A DNA stretch of 64,000 nt from Pteria penguin. Its lineage: Eukaryota; Mollusca; Bivalvia; Pterioida; Pteriidae. Position numbers and translations under genes: made by a program. The notes beneath the pieces were generated by a model. That model was not told the DNA's origin. It did no database searches and saw nothing but the letters and a program-made list of their open reading frames with translations. This document shows positions 1 through 12,300 of this stretch, piece by piece. Position 1 is the stretch's first letter. Each line of letters starts with the position of its first letter. The stretch is from assembly GCA_035048485.1 (NCBI GenBank), contig CM068580.1, forward strand, positions 36,617,585 to 36,681,584, read 5' to 3'.

Positions 1-60
1 AGCTTTAATCATAGTCATTGATCTGTCTGTCCATCTGTCTCTCTGTCAGTCATCCATAAA

Positions 61-340
61 CTTTTCATACTTTCGACTTCTTCATAGAATCACAATAGGG
101 ATTTTGATTAAAGGTAGTAGGGATGAAGTACTCAAGATTCCTTCAAGTGTTGGGGATTTTTTTGGCCAGATCCGTCAAGGGAGGGATCCAGGTCAGAGTG
201 ACAAGAACTCCAGAGAGTACCCGCCTCTGAAAAATTTCTTGTCAGACCGGCTACATAGATCTTCAAACTGAATGTATCATAGTGATTCACGGAAGTGTCT
301 TAAGAAGTGTTGATGGTTTTGGGTCTATTCCAAAATCAAA
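61..340 (+). repeat. Dispersed repeat family A, copy 1
   Basis: It shares with four other places in the window the ordered words 'gggatgaagtactcaag', 'gttggggattttttt', 'ggccagatccgtcaaggg', 'gatccaggtcagag' and 'cagaccggctacatagat'. No ORF or terminal repeat was seen, so the class is unknown. Confidence 0.6.
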
Positions 341-410
341 TCTTTTACTTTTTTATGCCTTTGGATTAATACATCAGGGGCATATTGTTTTTGTCTTGTC
401 TGTCTGTTTG

Positions 411-712
411 TTTGTTTGTCTGTTGTCAACTTTAACTTTGGCCATAACTTTTGAGGGATAGAGACTTCATAGTTCACATGCATACTCTACTAATGAAGCC
501 CTTTCAAATGACACCAAGGTCAATTACCTTGACAATGACCTTCACACTAAATTGTTTGTTTGTTTGTTTGTCTGTTGTCAACTTTAACCTTGGCCATAAC
601 TTTAGAACCATGAGGGATAGAGACTTCATATTTCACATGTGTACTCAACTAATGAAGTCCTTTCAAATGACATCAAGGTCAATGACCTTTCAACCTTGAC
701 AATGACCTTCAT
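411..712. repeat. Two-copy tandem duplication, about 146 bp unit
   Basis: Units start at about 411 and 557. Both read (tttg)n, tctgttgtcaactttaac, ttggccataactt, gagggatagagacttcat, then ttcaaatgaca and caaggtcaat. The second copy has a small insertion. This type of 'gaccttgac' repeat recurs in the UTP6 introns. Confidence 0.75.
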
Positions 713-975
713 GCTAAAGATAATTTTCACAAACACAACTTGTTTTTATGGTCTTTTTGGACTTTATTTTTTACTATTTTCAGGAAATTTCCTAGATTTT
801 TTCCTTATAGGTTACTAGAAAGGCATTTATTTTTTGTATTTTGAGTGATTTTAATGTAGCAAATAGTATTTGAAAGAAACGGAGTATGAATATAATTTAT
901 AGGATTTTTTGCCATTTTTTATGATTAAATAAGGAGGTGTATGTTCTATTAGTATGTGATAATAAGCTTTTATGG

Positions 976-1260
976 ATTTTTCCTTCAGCACTAATTGAAA
1001 AATTTTGATGAAACTTGATAGGGTTGAAGTACTTAAGGTTCCCTGCTAGTGTTGCTGTTTTTCAATCTAATCTGTCAATGTGTGGATCCACGGTGGGGCA
1101 ACAGAGGCCTTAGATTAAGAAGGTACCCTCCTTTGATGAACTTTTTCTTCAGATTGACAGCATGGATAGACAAAACGAATACACCAGAGTGACTAAGAAA
1201 GGTGTCTTAAGAAGTTTTGTTGTTTTTGGTTTCATTCTGAAAACAGTCAGAAAAGATACC
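976..1260 (+). repeat. Dispersed repeat family A, copy 2
   Basis: Begins 'aattttgatgaaacttgata' and carries the 'gaagtacttaaggttcc' and 'gtgtcttaagaag' words of copy 1 in the same order. Confidence 0.55.
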
Positions 1261-1284
1261 ATAGAAACATCAAAAGTTTGCTCT

Positions 1285-1530
1285 CAGAATGAAAAAAAAA
1301 ACCCAACACCACATCCTCTCCAGATCTATGACCTATAATACCTATCTGAACAAAAACTTTTTCAGAGAAGGTACCCTCTTGGGCCTGTTTAACTCTTCCC
1401 TGGATCTACCACGTGATGAATCTGGCAGGAAAACAGCAATATTTGTAGGGGATTTCAAGTATTCATCCCCTCTAAGTTTGTCTAAAATCTCTTTGTCAGT
1501 TCTTAAGAGAAGGCCATCAAAGCTGTTTAT
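1285..1530 (-). repeat. Dispersed repeat family A, copy 3 (inverted)
   Basis: On the minus strand it shows the diagnostic 'cctacaaat', 'tgccagattcatcacgtgg' and 'agatccagggaagag' equivalents of family A. It is diverged. Confidence 0.45.
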
Positions 1531-1789
1531 TACTTACAGATAGTATACTCTGACCCCTTTTCCTGAAAATTGTTTGTGTATTCCATTTCTGTTCATTTAC
1601 ATTCATTACATTAAAATCAGATAAGATATACACAAAACTGATGCATTTTAAGCAACTTACAATGAAAAAATCATAGTAAGTACCTGAAAATGTGCAAAAA
1701 TGACAAAGTCTGAATAAAAAGTAAAGAAAGTGTCAAAAATAAGTCCACTAAGCAATCAAAAGAGCAAAAATTGATTTCAGAATTAAACC

Positions 1790-2010
1790 TAAAACAACAA
1801 TTCTTCTTAAGACCACTTTATAGTTTACTCTGGTGCTATCACCTTGTTGATCTATGCAGCTGGTCTGAAGAAGTTTGTCTACATTTTTTGGTTTATGTTA
1901 TCCCTGATCTGGACTCACCATTTAACGGATCTTGCCAAAAAAAACCCACATTTGTAGGGACTTCATCCCTATGAAGTTTCATACAAGTCGAAAATGTGAA
2001 ATGACTGCCT
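1790..2010 (-). repeat. Dispersed repeat family A, copy 4 (inverted)
   Basis: The reverse complement reads 'gaaacttcatagggatgaag', 'tttttttggcaagatccgtt' and 'cagaccagctgcatagatc', matching copy 1 in order. Confidence 0.55.
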
Positions 2011-2024
2011 GGATAGATGATGAA

Positions 2025-2632
2025 GATAGTTTACTTTGACAGACGTTGGATAGATTGATTACTAACAACACACTTTGACAATAGTTCACTTGGACAGACG
2101 TTGGATAGATTGATGACTATAAAACACTTTGGCAATTGTTTACCTGGACGACGATGGATAGATTGATGATTAACAACACACTTTGACAATAGTTTACTTG
2201 GACAGACGTTGGATAGATTAACAACACACTTTGACAATAGTTTACTTGGACAGACGTTGGATAGATTGATGACTAACAACACACTTTGACAATAGTTTAC
2301 TTGGACAGACATTGGATAGATTGATGACTAATGACACACTTTGAAATAGTTTACCTGGATAGGTGATTGATAGATTGATGACTAACAACACACTTTGACA
2401 ATAGTTTACTTGGACAGACGTTGGATAGATTGATGACTAACAACACACTTTGAAATAGTTTACCTGGACGGATGATGGATAGATTGATGACTAATAACAC
2501 ACATTAACAATAGTTTACCTGGACAGATGATGGATAGAGTGACGACTAACAATACACTTTGACAATAGTTTACCTGGACAGATGATAGATAGATTGACGA
2601 CTAACAAGACACTTTGACAATAGTTTACTTGA
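2025..2632. repeat. Tandem array, about 54-bp unit, 11 copies
   Basis: Unit core: 'tttacttggacagacgttgg' then atagattgatgactaacaac, acactttgacaatag. Copies of the 'ggatagatt' core start near 2044, 2099, 2152, 2208, 2258, 2312, 2365, 2418, 2473, 2529 and 2584. One unit is shortened and the last three are more diverged. Confidence 0.9.
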
Positions 2633-2639
2633 ACCTTTG

Positions 2640-3400
2640 GCTCAATTTAGCTATTAAATAAAGTTGGGAGAATTTATCACATTGTCAGTGTGTCAGTGTA
2701 CAGTTCATATTTATTAGAGATAGCAATATCGATGTGAAAATTCAGCTATGGCATCATAAAGTATCATTTGCAGGAATACGCATCAATGGAAACAAAATGA
2801 ATGTCTTATTGTCTGTATTCATTGAAATCAAGATAGCATGTCATGTACGCATTCCATGAACAAAAAGTTATTGGAAGTTTATGGAATTTGCACATGATAT
2901 GCCAGCTTCATTTTCCTTGAAGTCTAGCAATAAGATACTCATTCCTGAATACATATATATATGTATATAAATTCATGGGATATCATCAATATTGATGTAT
3001 CATGTATCATTGATACGGCTGACTTGGATATGACATTGATGTGTTTTTAAAATGTTCATTTATTTCACTCAGTAATGCCTCATTCCTACTTTAAGTCTAT
3101 AATATTTTAGTCTAGTTAGTGTTCTAGTTGTTTGGCATCTATAATACAGTTTTATATGATTGGTTGTAGTAGTCCCTTACTGTTTGTCTGTGGGACTGTC
3201 TGTATGGATGTATTTGTTATTAAATCTCTTACACCAATGAACAGCTTTCCAACAAACTAAGCACAAATGAAGAACAGTGTGTAAGAAAATGTGTACATTA
3301 TTCCAGCGGGTCATCACAACCTTTCTATACTCATTTAACAAACTTCCACCAAAACTCACAAAATTACAAAATTAAAATTTGGTTCATTTTTACTTTAAGC
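2640..3400. other. Non-coding, nothing recognised
   Basis: AT-rich with short frames only; no splice-bounded exon or repeat was seen. Confidence 0.5.
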
Positions 3401-3402
3401 AC

Positions 3403-3744
3403 ATATCTGGGATATGTGCTTAGTAACCTTGACCTTGAGTGATCTTTGTTCTAATGTCCCTGTACCAAGGAAATTTGTGTGAAAAATGACAGATAAAGTT
3501 AGTGCTCTGTTGCTGACTGAAATAGTCGCTTCAAAACTGTGGTATTTTTTTTATAAGCTACCTGAAGAATCTAAGGGTACCATATAGTTGTAGCTGTGTC
3601 TGTCTGTGTGTCTGTCCATCAGAGCTGATACTTCCTAAATCGTTGAACAAAATTTTTTCATTTTTCACACAAATTTCCTTGGTACAGGGACATTAGAACA
3701 AAGATCACTCAAGGTCAAGGTTACTAAGCACATATCCCAGATAT
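3403..3744. mobile_element. Foldback / MITE-like element with perfect 87-bp inverted repeats
   Basis: Arm 3403-3489 is the exact reverse complement of 3658-3744 over all 87 bases, by my base-by-base comparison. The spacer is 168 bp. Left outer end: 'atatctgggatatgtgctta'; right outer end: 'ctaagcacatatcccagata'. The left arm also holds a short palindrome (agcacatat...atatgtgct, 3399-3420). No flanking target duplication is obvious. There is no coding capacity. Confidence 0.75.
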
Positions 3745-5833
3745 TTTTCTAATTTGTATGAAAACTAGTGAGAATTTTCCCCATGCACATCCCTGTACCT
3801 TTGGCTTTTGGCTCTTTACGTAGATTAATTTGATAATTAGTTTGATCTGCAAAATAGTTTGGACTTTCACAGTTCAACCCTGAGTTTCCCTAAAGAAATA
3901 TCATTTGGTGAAATGTGCATCCATTGCACTTTATAGATATGGGTATATACATGTATGTTGTAATTAACGCTGTATTTTAGTATGTAGTAAAAGCCTAGAT
4001 AATGAATACCGTTACTGTGAAAAAGTGGAAATATTTATCTGGATTAGTTTTCAAAAACCTTCATTGTTTACTGAATCGATTTACATTGAATCTGTTCCTT
4101 GTGTCACATGTTTCTGTATCAACTTTTAATTTTTGTTATAATATAATTTTTCATTTCTCTTAAAATTTGTGAAATAGAAGTTCGTACTTTAGTTGTTTAC
4201 TTGACAAATGCACATAAGGTCACGCTTATATATTCCCAGACTTCTCTGCATTTATCAGGATATACATTGGTAAATAACACTGTCATTCTTGAAAAACCTT
4301 GTACAAGTTCAAATTTTGTAGTTTTCCGTCAATTTCAATTGGAATTATAATATTTTAAACACAGAAAAAGTGTATGGATATTTTCTTCCAGGTCATAATA
4401 AAGAATGACCTCAAGAGTTTAATTTTTGTCTGAATCATGTCTCCTTGAATGACACTTTCGCCTATAATGGTCTTTCGTAAAATTTAATGATTGAAATCTA
4501 ACTTGGACCCGAACTTCGAAAAAAAAAAATCTTCACATTGTCATATATTCACCTTTAAAGGAGCTGTGTCATTTTTAAAGATTTTCTTAATATTAGTAAA
4601 CAAATCTCTGGACTTTAATCATTATACTTAATTTTTTGTGATTAAAGAAAAGAAGTTCAGAATGCATTTACATATACATGTACATGTAATCCTTCAAGAA
4701 AACCAGTGTCTACTGATATTCTCATAAACATAACATAAATAGGAACCCTATTTTGCATTTTTAAGTGCTTTCTTGATACCATATTTTGTAAAATTATTCT
4801 TTATCAATTTTGGGTTGGGGTTTTTGATCATGTATGCTGGAGTACGAAACATTTAGATTTCGGTCATTTTCCATCAGGAAGATTTGCTACGGATTTGTAA
4901 AGGTTGCCTATATCACAATTCGGAGAGAGGGGTTACTACACCAAGTATAGTAATTTTCCAGATTGGTATTTTCAGGAAAAGATTTGTTAGGATGAGGTCG
5001 GTTCTATAACGAATGATTAACATGGAACATAAACAAATCTGGACTTACTTCTCATGGAAATTTGATTATTTGCAAGTAAAACAGTAAAACTGTGGACCTT
5101 ACTTAGCCAGTATGGCCAATATGTGGTTAAACTATTTTGAGATTCGGTGTTAAACTTCAAAGAAATAGTGATACCTTTGCAAGAAGGGCCTTTAATCACT
5201 CCGTTGTCAGCTACTCGTCCTAGTCTTTATTACCATGATGATATAAGCGCAATGTGGTTTTGATTTGATTTTCGTGTCTGATTTTGTAATGCTGTTGATA
5301 AAGACGAAGTTATAGGATTATAGTTAAGTCCACATATTGGCTTTTGTGATTTATGAGGGAATTAGAAGTCAGTCCTTGATAACGTGTTTCTCCTCCTCTG
5401 AGAAATGTCGGGGCCACAGTCTGATATAGAATCAGTTTTAGTGTAGATTAGGGTTTGACCATATATATGTTAGTTTTCAGCATTTTTGTACATTTTGTTG
5501 TGCATATGCATTGTGATACTGCAACATTTTGATCTAGTTTTTTGATTGGTTAACTCAATGCTCGCTTGTGACTAATTGAGTCAAATGATTACACTAGATT
5601 TTACTATTAAATTATCATTTGTGTTCGTGTACTTTTTTTCCTGGAGAAGAAACAGATTACCCTGAAATTTTGATAATTGAATATTTAAGAGTCATTTTTA
5701 CTTCTTGTGCTTTTATATTTGACATTTATTTCTAAAGTGACAGGCATTGACCTTCACTTGAATAGCGAAAGTTGTTGTATATACGTAATATATTTTTTTT
5801 TCTTTGTGTTTATAGATATTGATTTATTCATTT
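3745..5833. other. Non-coding, nothing recognised
   Basis: Low-GC single-copy-looking sequence with only short frames. No exon with matching splice sites was identified. Confidence 0.5.
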
Positions 5834-5838
5834 ACACA

Positions 5839-5893
<55 letters not shown>
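5834..5893. repeat. (CA)n microsatellite
   Basis: About 30 CA units, interrupted once by 'cata' near the start. Confidence 0.97.
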
Positions 5894-5896
<3 letters not shown>

Positions 5897-7084
5897 TAAA
5901 CCATATATACGCCTCATCTTTGATTAACCTTTCGTTTATTTCGTGATGGTATTGTCGCATGTTATCTAGTAGGATAGCGCAGCCGGTCGCTAGCTGCGTC
6001 GGTTGTTGCATGTTCTAGATCTATATCGATGAAGGTTTTAGATGATCAACAACAGCTAGTCTAGAAACAAAGAAACATAGTTTAATGTAGGGTATCGTGA
6101 TGTTGATGCATAAATCGTGAACCAGATCTCGTCCGTGTATTCATGCACTTTCATGGCTTCAGCTTTTACCAAAGTATTAATAATGAACATATGAGGATTA
6201 AAAATACTTCGGCCGTACGTTAAGGAAATGTTTAATGACCTGTGTCATGGTATTGATTTCATTATTACTGAAAATTTCCGGCGTTTTTCTATGAATAAAT
6301 CCAGCAGAAGTGTCTAACATTGGCATCTCCTGCCGGCACATGACATGTCATCCGACTCTTTCCATATACTGTAAACTCCTGCATACATCAAGAAAAAACG
6401 GATTTATTTGTGTACACACTGTTGTCATCCTCGGTTTCTTTACTGCGAGTCTTACCTTAACTGTGGTGGTAAGAGATCTGCCTCGGTCAGTGGCGTCATT
6501 GATCGCAGACTTTATAACTTATGGAGCTATTTATCTTGGCAACAGAGGAATGTTCGTGCAGGCACAGGAGTAGGCACAATCTGATCTTCAACTTGCTTCC
6601 CTGGTCTCTTGGAAGATTATACACTTAATGTTATATCATCGTTTATCTCTTGCTGGTCGAGTATTGACTATGTGTCATTCATCAGTAGTAATAAACTACT
6701 CAGTCTGGTCACTAGAGGGCTTATTGTGTCTAGTGAAAATAAAGAACCATTCGAGGGGTCGCGCATTATTTATTTTGGATTTTAAAACAAAGATATCGAT
6801 TTTTACAGGTCTTTCTCTGTGAACCTGAAAACATTTGAAATCAATTTGAAGATTGTGTTGGATGCATTGCGTAAATCCTCGACTGATTTCAAAGGAACGA
6901 GCTTTGTAATATTTTGGTTTCTAGACGATAGATAATTTCATACGTATTAAGTCGAGGGTCTAATGAACAGTCGATATAAATCTGTTTCACCTGAGAACTT
7001 GCTCTGACAGGATTACATGTATAATTAAAAGTTGTCTGTTTGTTATAAACTTACTTATTTGAGTCATGTCCAGTTTCTCCAGAA
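5894..7084. other. Non-coding, moderate GC, nothing recognised
   Basis: Contains a short hairpin (cgcagc...gctgcg near 5979-6000) and some high-complexity sequence, but no supported exon. Confidence 0.4.
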
Positions 7085-7330
7085 GGGCTGAGGGAATTTG
7101 ATGAAACTTTATGTGGATGAAATACTCAAGGTTCCTACTATTGTTGTTGTATTTTTTTCTTTGTTGGAATTGGGGGGGGGGGGATGTTCGGCCAGACAGG
7201 CAACAAAAGATTCCATCATGTAAATTCCTCTTTAAAGCTTCCTCAGGTCGGCGACATACAATGCATATTGAATGCATGATCCGGATATTCACCGGTATAA
7301 CTCAGGTTTGCTTCCTTCTTACCTTGAATG
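7085..7330 (+). repeat. Dispersed repeat family A, copy 5 (diverged)
   Basis: Carries 'tttgatgaaactt', 'gatgaaatactcaaggttcc' and 'ggccagacaggcaac' in family order. A 12-G run lies at 7172-7183. Confidence 0.5.
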
Positions 7331-7866
7331 GAACCTATGCTATTATATAAATTTTGTATGGACATAATTAATCTGTCGTGAAATTTAATATAGTAAGGAC
7401 CTGCACTGATAGCGGAATAGTTTGTTTATCTGTCGGTTGGCATTTTAACTCTTTGATGCGATGATTCTAAAGGTCTTCAACCTACCAATCAAAAATTTCA
7501 CAAACAGAAATAATACTATAGTCAAAGGTTAAAAGTCAAGGTAACACAGTGGGAGGCTTCATGACTGTCAATTTTTTTATTACTAATAAACATTACACTC
7601 CAGATTAGATATTAATAATTAAATGAACAGAATCATTGTTTAAACTTAAGAGTACAAATTCACTTTTAATTTGTATTATTTCAGTTTGCCATTTTGGTTT
7701 GTCCAGTTACATGTTTGATTAGAATATAAATTGTAAATAACTTTGAAGTCTAGAACTTTTTGAATAACGCCTGAATTGACTACAGTGCAAGTTTCATTTG
7801 TGACATGATTATGAGAAGTTAAATGGAAAATGGATAAGCCCACTTTAAAGGTGGCTTTTGAATGAA

Positions 7867-7885
7867 TCTCTCTCTCTCTCTCTCT
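7867..7885. repeat. (CT)n microsatellite
   Basis: Short CT run of about nine units. Confidence 0.9.
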
Positions 7886-8929
7886 TCGAGATACATGTAT
7901 ATCCTGGTTTCAGTTCTCTCTTGTGTCCATCATACTGCACTGTGCAGAAAATTAAACATTGCGAAGTTAATGAAATTTTACTGAGACGTGTTTGACATAC
8001 GTATTTGTTATTGTTGAATGCAGTGCGATAATTATTATTGCCCTTCTAATAATAAGTTCTATGGAAGCAGCTAGCGTGTAATTGGCGCTGCCCGAGTACT
8101 CAAAATTAAAAAGGAACCTAACCTGTGACTGGCACACTTGCATACTAAAAAAATTGCCCTGATCAGGGATCGAACTCGAGGGAGATGAGAGGCGCGGCTC
8201 TACAGTGTAGTTCTATCAAGTTTGAAGTGTGTGAGATTCATTGTAATCTTATTTCATTATCAGATGTCTCATCGTAGTTTACAGAGAATGAATGAAATCC
8301 AAATAAATATCTCAGTTATTCGTCGCCAAATACCTTTGTTAAGATTTGATATCAATCACGATTAGTCTGTCACGATCTCCTAGTCGAAATTCATCAATTT
8401 ACCTGAATGAAAACCACAGCTTTCATCAGTGTGTTAGACAAATACATCAAACTATCAAATACAATCAGCATGAATATTCAGTGCTGCATATCGGCCAGTA
8501 GGTTAGGTGTAGTCAACGAGATCTATATATCACAATCATTTCGCTTTCACTTACGATTACGACAGAAAACTCCGCAAACTACGCTTCATTCATCGAAAGT
8601 GACATTAAACGGCAATAGTAATTGAAAACTTGATTGTGTTGTCATATTACCATTATGCCATATTAGTCAACAGAAAAAGCGTTTAAATTTCAATCTACAC
8701 ATTAAAGAAATAATTAAAGGCACTGCTCGACATCTTTTTAAAATTAGTTGTCTTACTTTGTGAATTGCTTCATCAAAACAGATTAGGAAATTTATTTTTA
8801 GAAATCGTGCTTTTAATTCATGAAAAGGGGATAATTCCACAATTATTTTTTTTCAGATAATTTCAGATGGTTTTTTAAAAGGACAATGAGAAATGTCCTA
8901 GATTTGAAATTATGACAGGAAACAGGACG

Positions 8930-9340
8930 ATTAGCTGTCTCGGACCATTGTTATGTACTCATATAATATAGTTTCAATACCTCTAGCATGTCAATGGCAT
9001 CAACCTCGGATATCCATACACGCTTGATGCCATTGTCCAGTTAATTCCGTAAATTGAAATGGAATTGATTTCTAGCCATCGATGGCCCTTTGTCATCCTG
9101 TTCGCCAATAACACAGCTTTTCATGAGGCCCCGACTCCCCTTGTATGGCATAATTGCCATGTCAGGTCGCAGCTACTTTTGTTTTATGACTTGTTGAGGA
9201 AGAATTCTATTGAGCTATGGATTGGAACAATCTGTCGGATTAGCAGATAATTCCAGGGTTGGATTTGATGGTTTATTATCGACAGAATAAACTAATCTGG
9301 GATCTGAATTATTCATTTCCCTGGTACTGTAGTTATACTG
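8930..9340. promoter_or_regulatory. Possible conserved regulatory island
   Basis: High-complexity sequence with several homeodomain-like words (ggattagcagataattcc, caattgattt-like motifs) and an interrupted palindrome atggca-taat-tgccat. No protein-coding explanation was found. Regulatory function is inference from composition only. Confidence 0.2.
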
Positions 9341-12300
9341 TACATAGACCAATTCGTAGCGATAATTACCCAGTGACTTACTATAATTAGGAAATGTAAT
9401 TTTTGGAGTTAAGGTTTGTTTCTTTAGGGGCTCAAGATGGTGGTAATTATTCCAAGTTATATAGATTTTCAGCTGCTGAATTAGTGCGAATTTCCTTATT
9501 TAAGTGACACAAGACATCTCTTTATAGTAACTATGTAACATTGTGGTCTTTAGGGAGAAAAAAGCCATTTGTTATTTTGCTTTGGTGAGATATTGATTCT
9601 TTATGTCATTAAAGTTTGCATGTCATGTGCAATTATGGTTTGGTGCAGAAATGGATTTTGACGGCACTTCATGGGTGACTGGGCATCACATAGGGCAGGG
9701 TTGTCTCGAATGCCTGGGTACTGCATTATGGATGCTACAGACAATTAACCATGTAGACGGTATATCTAATGACTTTCCACAATGTCATACCCGCTATTCA
9801 TGTTGTAAGAAAATTTATAGTCTGATTAAAGTGATATGTTTTTACCCGCTGATGCGAAATCTTACCCGTAATAAAATCTATTCGCTTGAGTTGTTTCGGT
9901 ATTTAGCCTTTAGCACTTTCTTGCTTAAATAAATTAAAATTAATTTCCTTTGATGGAATGTGGACCTTGTGAAAATATAACGAGTTTTACACATAACTCT
10001 TTCTTTGTATGAAAATGTTAAACAACTTTTAACAGAAAAGTGATTAATTTTTGAGTCATAGAGTTTTATTTGGCGAACACATCTATAGAGTAGTGTTTGA
10101 ATATATCTCGGTTTTTTCTTCAATTCGACATCGTTTACGATATAAAGGAAGCTTGTCTTCACACGGATTATGCCGCTAAATCTCTCCTATTTTAAAGAAA
10201 AAATATTTTATTACTTTACCACATTTACCGCGTTCGCCCGGATGAACAAAGGTCTGTGACAGTCGTAAAATATGCGAACATTTCTCTGTTCTCCATATAT
10301 AGAAATGGTAATGATGAGAAATTATGGTCAAGTACTTGACAACCCTTAGAAGCATTAAATCAAGCATACGTTCGACAAGATAGACACAATTTTATTACTG
10401 TCGTTAGAGCTTACATCTGTAGCAGATTAGACTTTCCCCTTGTTATGGTGGCATAATAATCCACTGTGGATGTAGGGTCAAATACACGAGGTGTTGTACT
10501 CTAGCAGGAAACATGCGTGATGGATTCCCCATCAACACCGAGTTTTCAATGAAAGAAATTCGTTATGAAGATGAATCACTTTAATGGTCTACTAAAGTAA
10601 TATATTCCTTCCATAACTGCAAAAGCGTTTCTACAATACTGACACGCCTTTCTAATACGATTCATTATAAAACATTTCTCCAGCATGTGTCCTTTCTTGC
10701 AGTTTTGCCCAGTATGGCAGTAGTATAGGGATATGCGGAGTGAGACGTCACCGTAGAATAGTATAATGGATCTACACTGCATAAGTCATTGTCAACTGTG
10801 TATTAAGATATCGGTCGTTTCAGAGAGGGAACAAATAGAATGTCGAAGGTCTTAATGTATTAAATCAATGAGTTTGCATTCCTTTTCACCGCAAGCAAAT
10901 TAATGCTTGTCTCCACTGATGTCCATGGTATTATTAGAGAATTGATAATTCACATTAACTGCTACTGCTTTTAATCAAATAAGATTTATTTTGAATGAAT
11001 ATGACAATACAATTTCCTTCTTTTTCTTCACGTTTTGAAGATCATAATAAGAAGCAGGCAGGTGTAATTCGAGGTGTGTAATATTAAACTCGATCTTCAA
11101 TAAGGCGGACTGTTCTACGGCAGAGTATTGAGCGGACATTATGTGCGGATTTTCCAGATGAGCTGCGAGTCAATTGCTGTGCGCTAGGGTCGATTCCATC
11201 ACTGTCATTGCTGTATTCATTCAACAAGTTTTGTCACAACGCCTTGGCAGAAAACATCCATTTATACTAAATACATGTAGAACGGTTTTCAGTATTAATT
11301 TGCCTGTAGAGAATTCATACAAAAGAACCCGTACCAAATTTATAACGGCTGAACTGTTTCATTTATTTTTATTCAATAACAAGAAAGCCTCGTCGAAAAA
11401 GAAATAGATCAAAGCATCAATACCATATTTGTTACTTGTGTTGAGTTGTTCTCGATGATTGCTTAAAAATCGAAAGATATTATAACATATTGTGGAATGC
11501 CCTCGATGATCAAATGGGCTCAAACGCTTTACTGAAACTTCATCACCTCTTGTCATACGTCGGTTCGAATCCCAGTCGAGTCTGTTTGAAAGTTCTATCA
11601 TTGTACATGTCATGAGTTTATCATTTTCTCCGGATACTCTAGATTCTTCCATCAATAAACGCTTACCACCACCAGGAATCCTTATAATTATAGTTTTCTT
11701 TAAACATCAGCAGTTAAGATTATTTTTCACCTCATGTAACGTTAAGTCGGTCAAATGCCACGATTGCGGTATCTGTACTCGTTCTGATGGACTGGGAACA
11801 CCCGTTGAGGATATAAATTGGTGTATACTATAGCCCCACAGTTTTTACGGACACGGGAACACCCGGTTGCTTCTTTTAATGTATTTTCTATCGGTGAACA
11901 AATTTAAAAGCCTCGACCCGGCAGGTGAATTAATGCTATCATATCTAATTCCCTGTCGTAGTTCGCTTCAATCATCAAGTCTTCAGCATTGTCAACGGAC
12001 CTATTGATGACATCGGGCACGATATTGTAGTTCAGGGGGTATATGAAAGCCAGTCACCGTACGCGCTAAATGATTTGTCAAATCTATATTCGACTAAATG
12101 CCGAAGTATCATCGCCTATTGGATGGCTGGTAGCTCAGTGAGATTTTGACGAATTCCATGTTTTGGAATCGATTGGTTAACTTACAATTGTTAGGCCACA
12201 CTCAAGACAACTGTCCATGTTTTTTGTATATCTATAATCATGCGTGGAATGAACCAGAAACAGTCACTCGGGACTAATTTTCTATTGTGTGGCTTATATC

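Noticed and set aside
8100..8240. Minus-strand gttcgatccc B-box-like word with possible SINE head
   Set aside because: No A box at the right distance, no tail and no match to the other SINE bodies here.
9603..9932. 109-codon plus-strand frame
   Set aside because: No recognisable domain, atypical composition, and no splice sites; expected by chance in a window this size.
11500..11582. tRNA-like stretch with ggttcgaatccc B box
   Set aside because: The T-stem does not pair, the acceptor stem is at most 5 bp, and no anticodon arm can be drawn. A decayed tRNA or SINE head at best.
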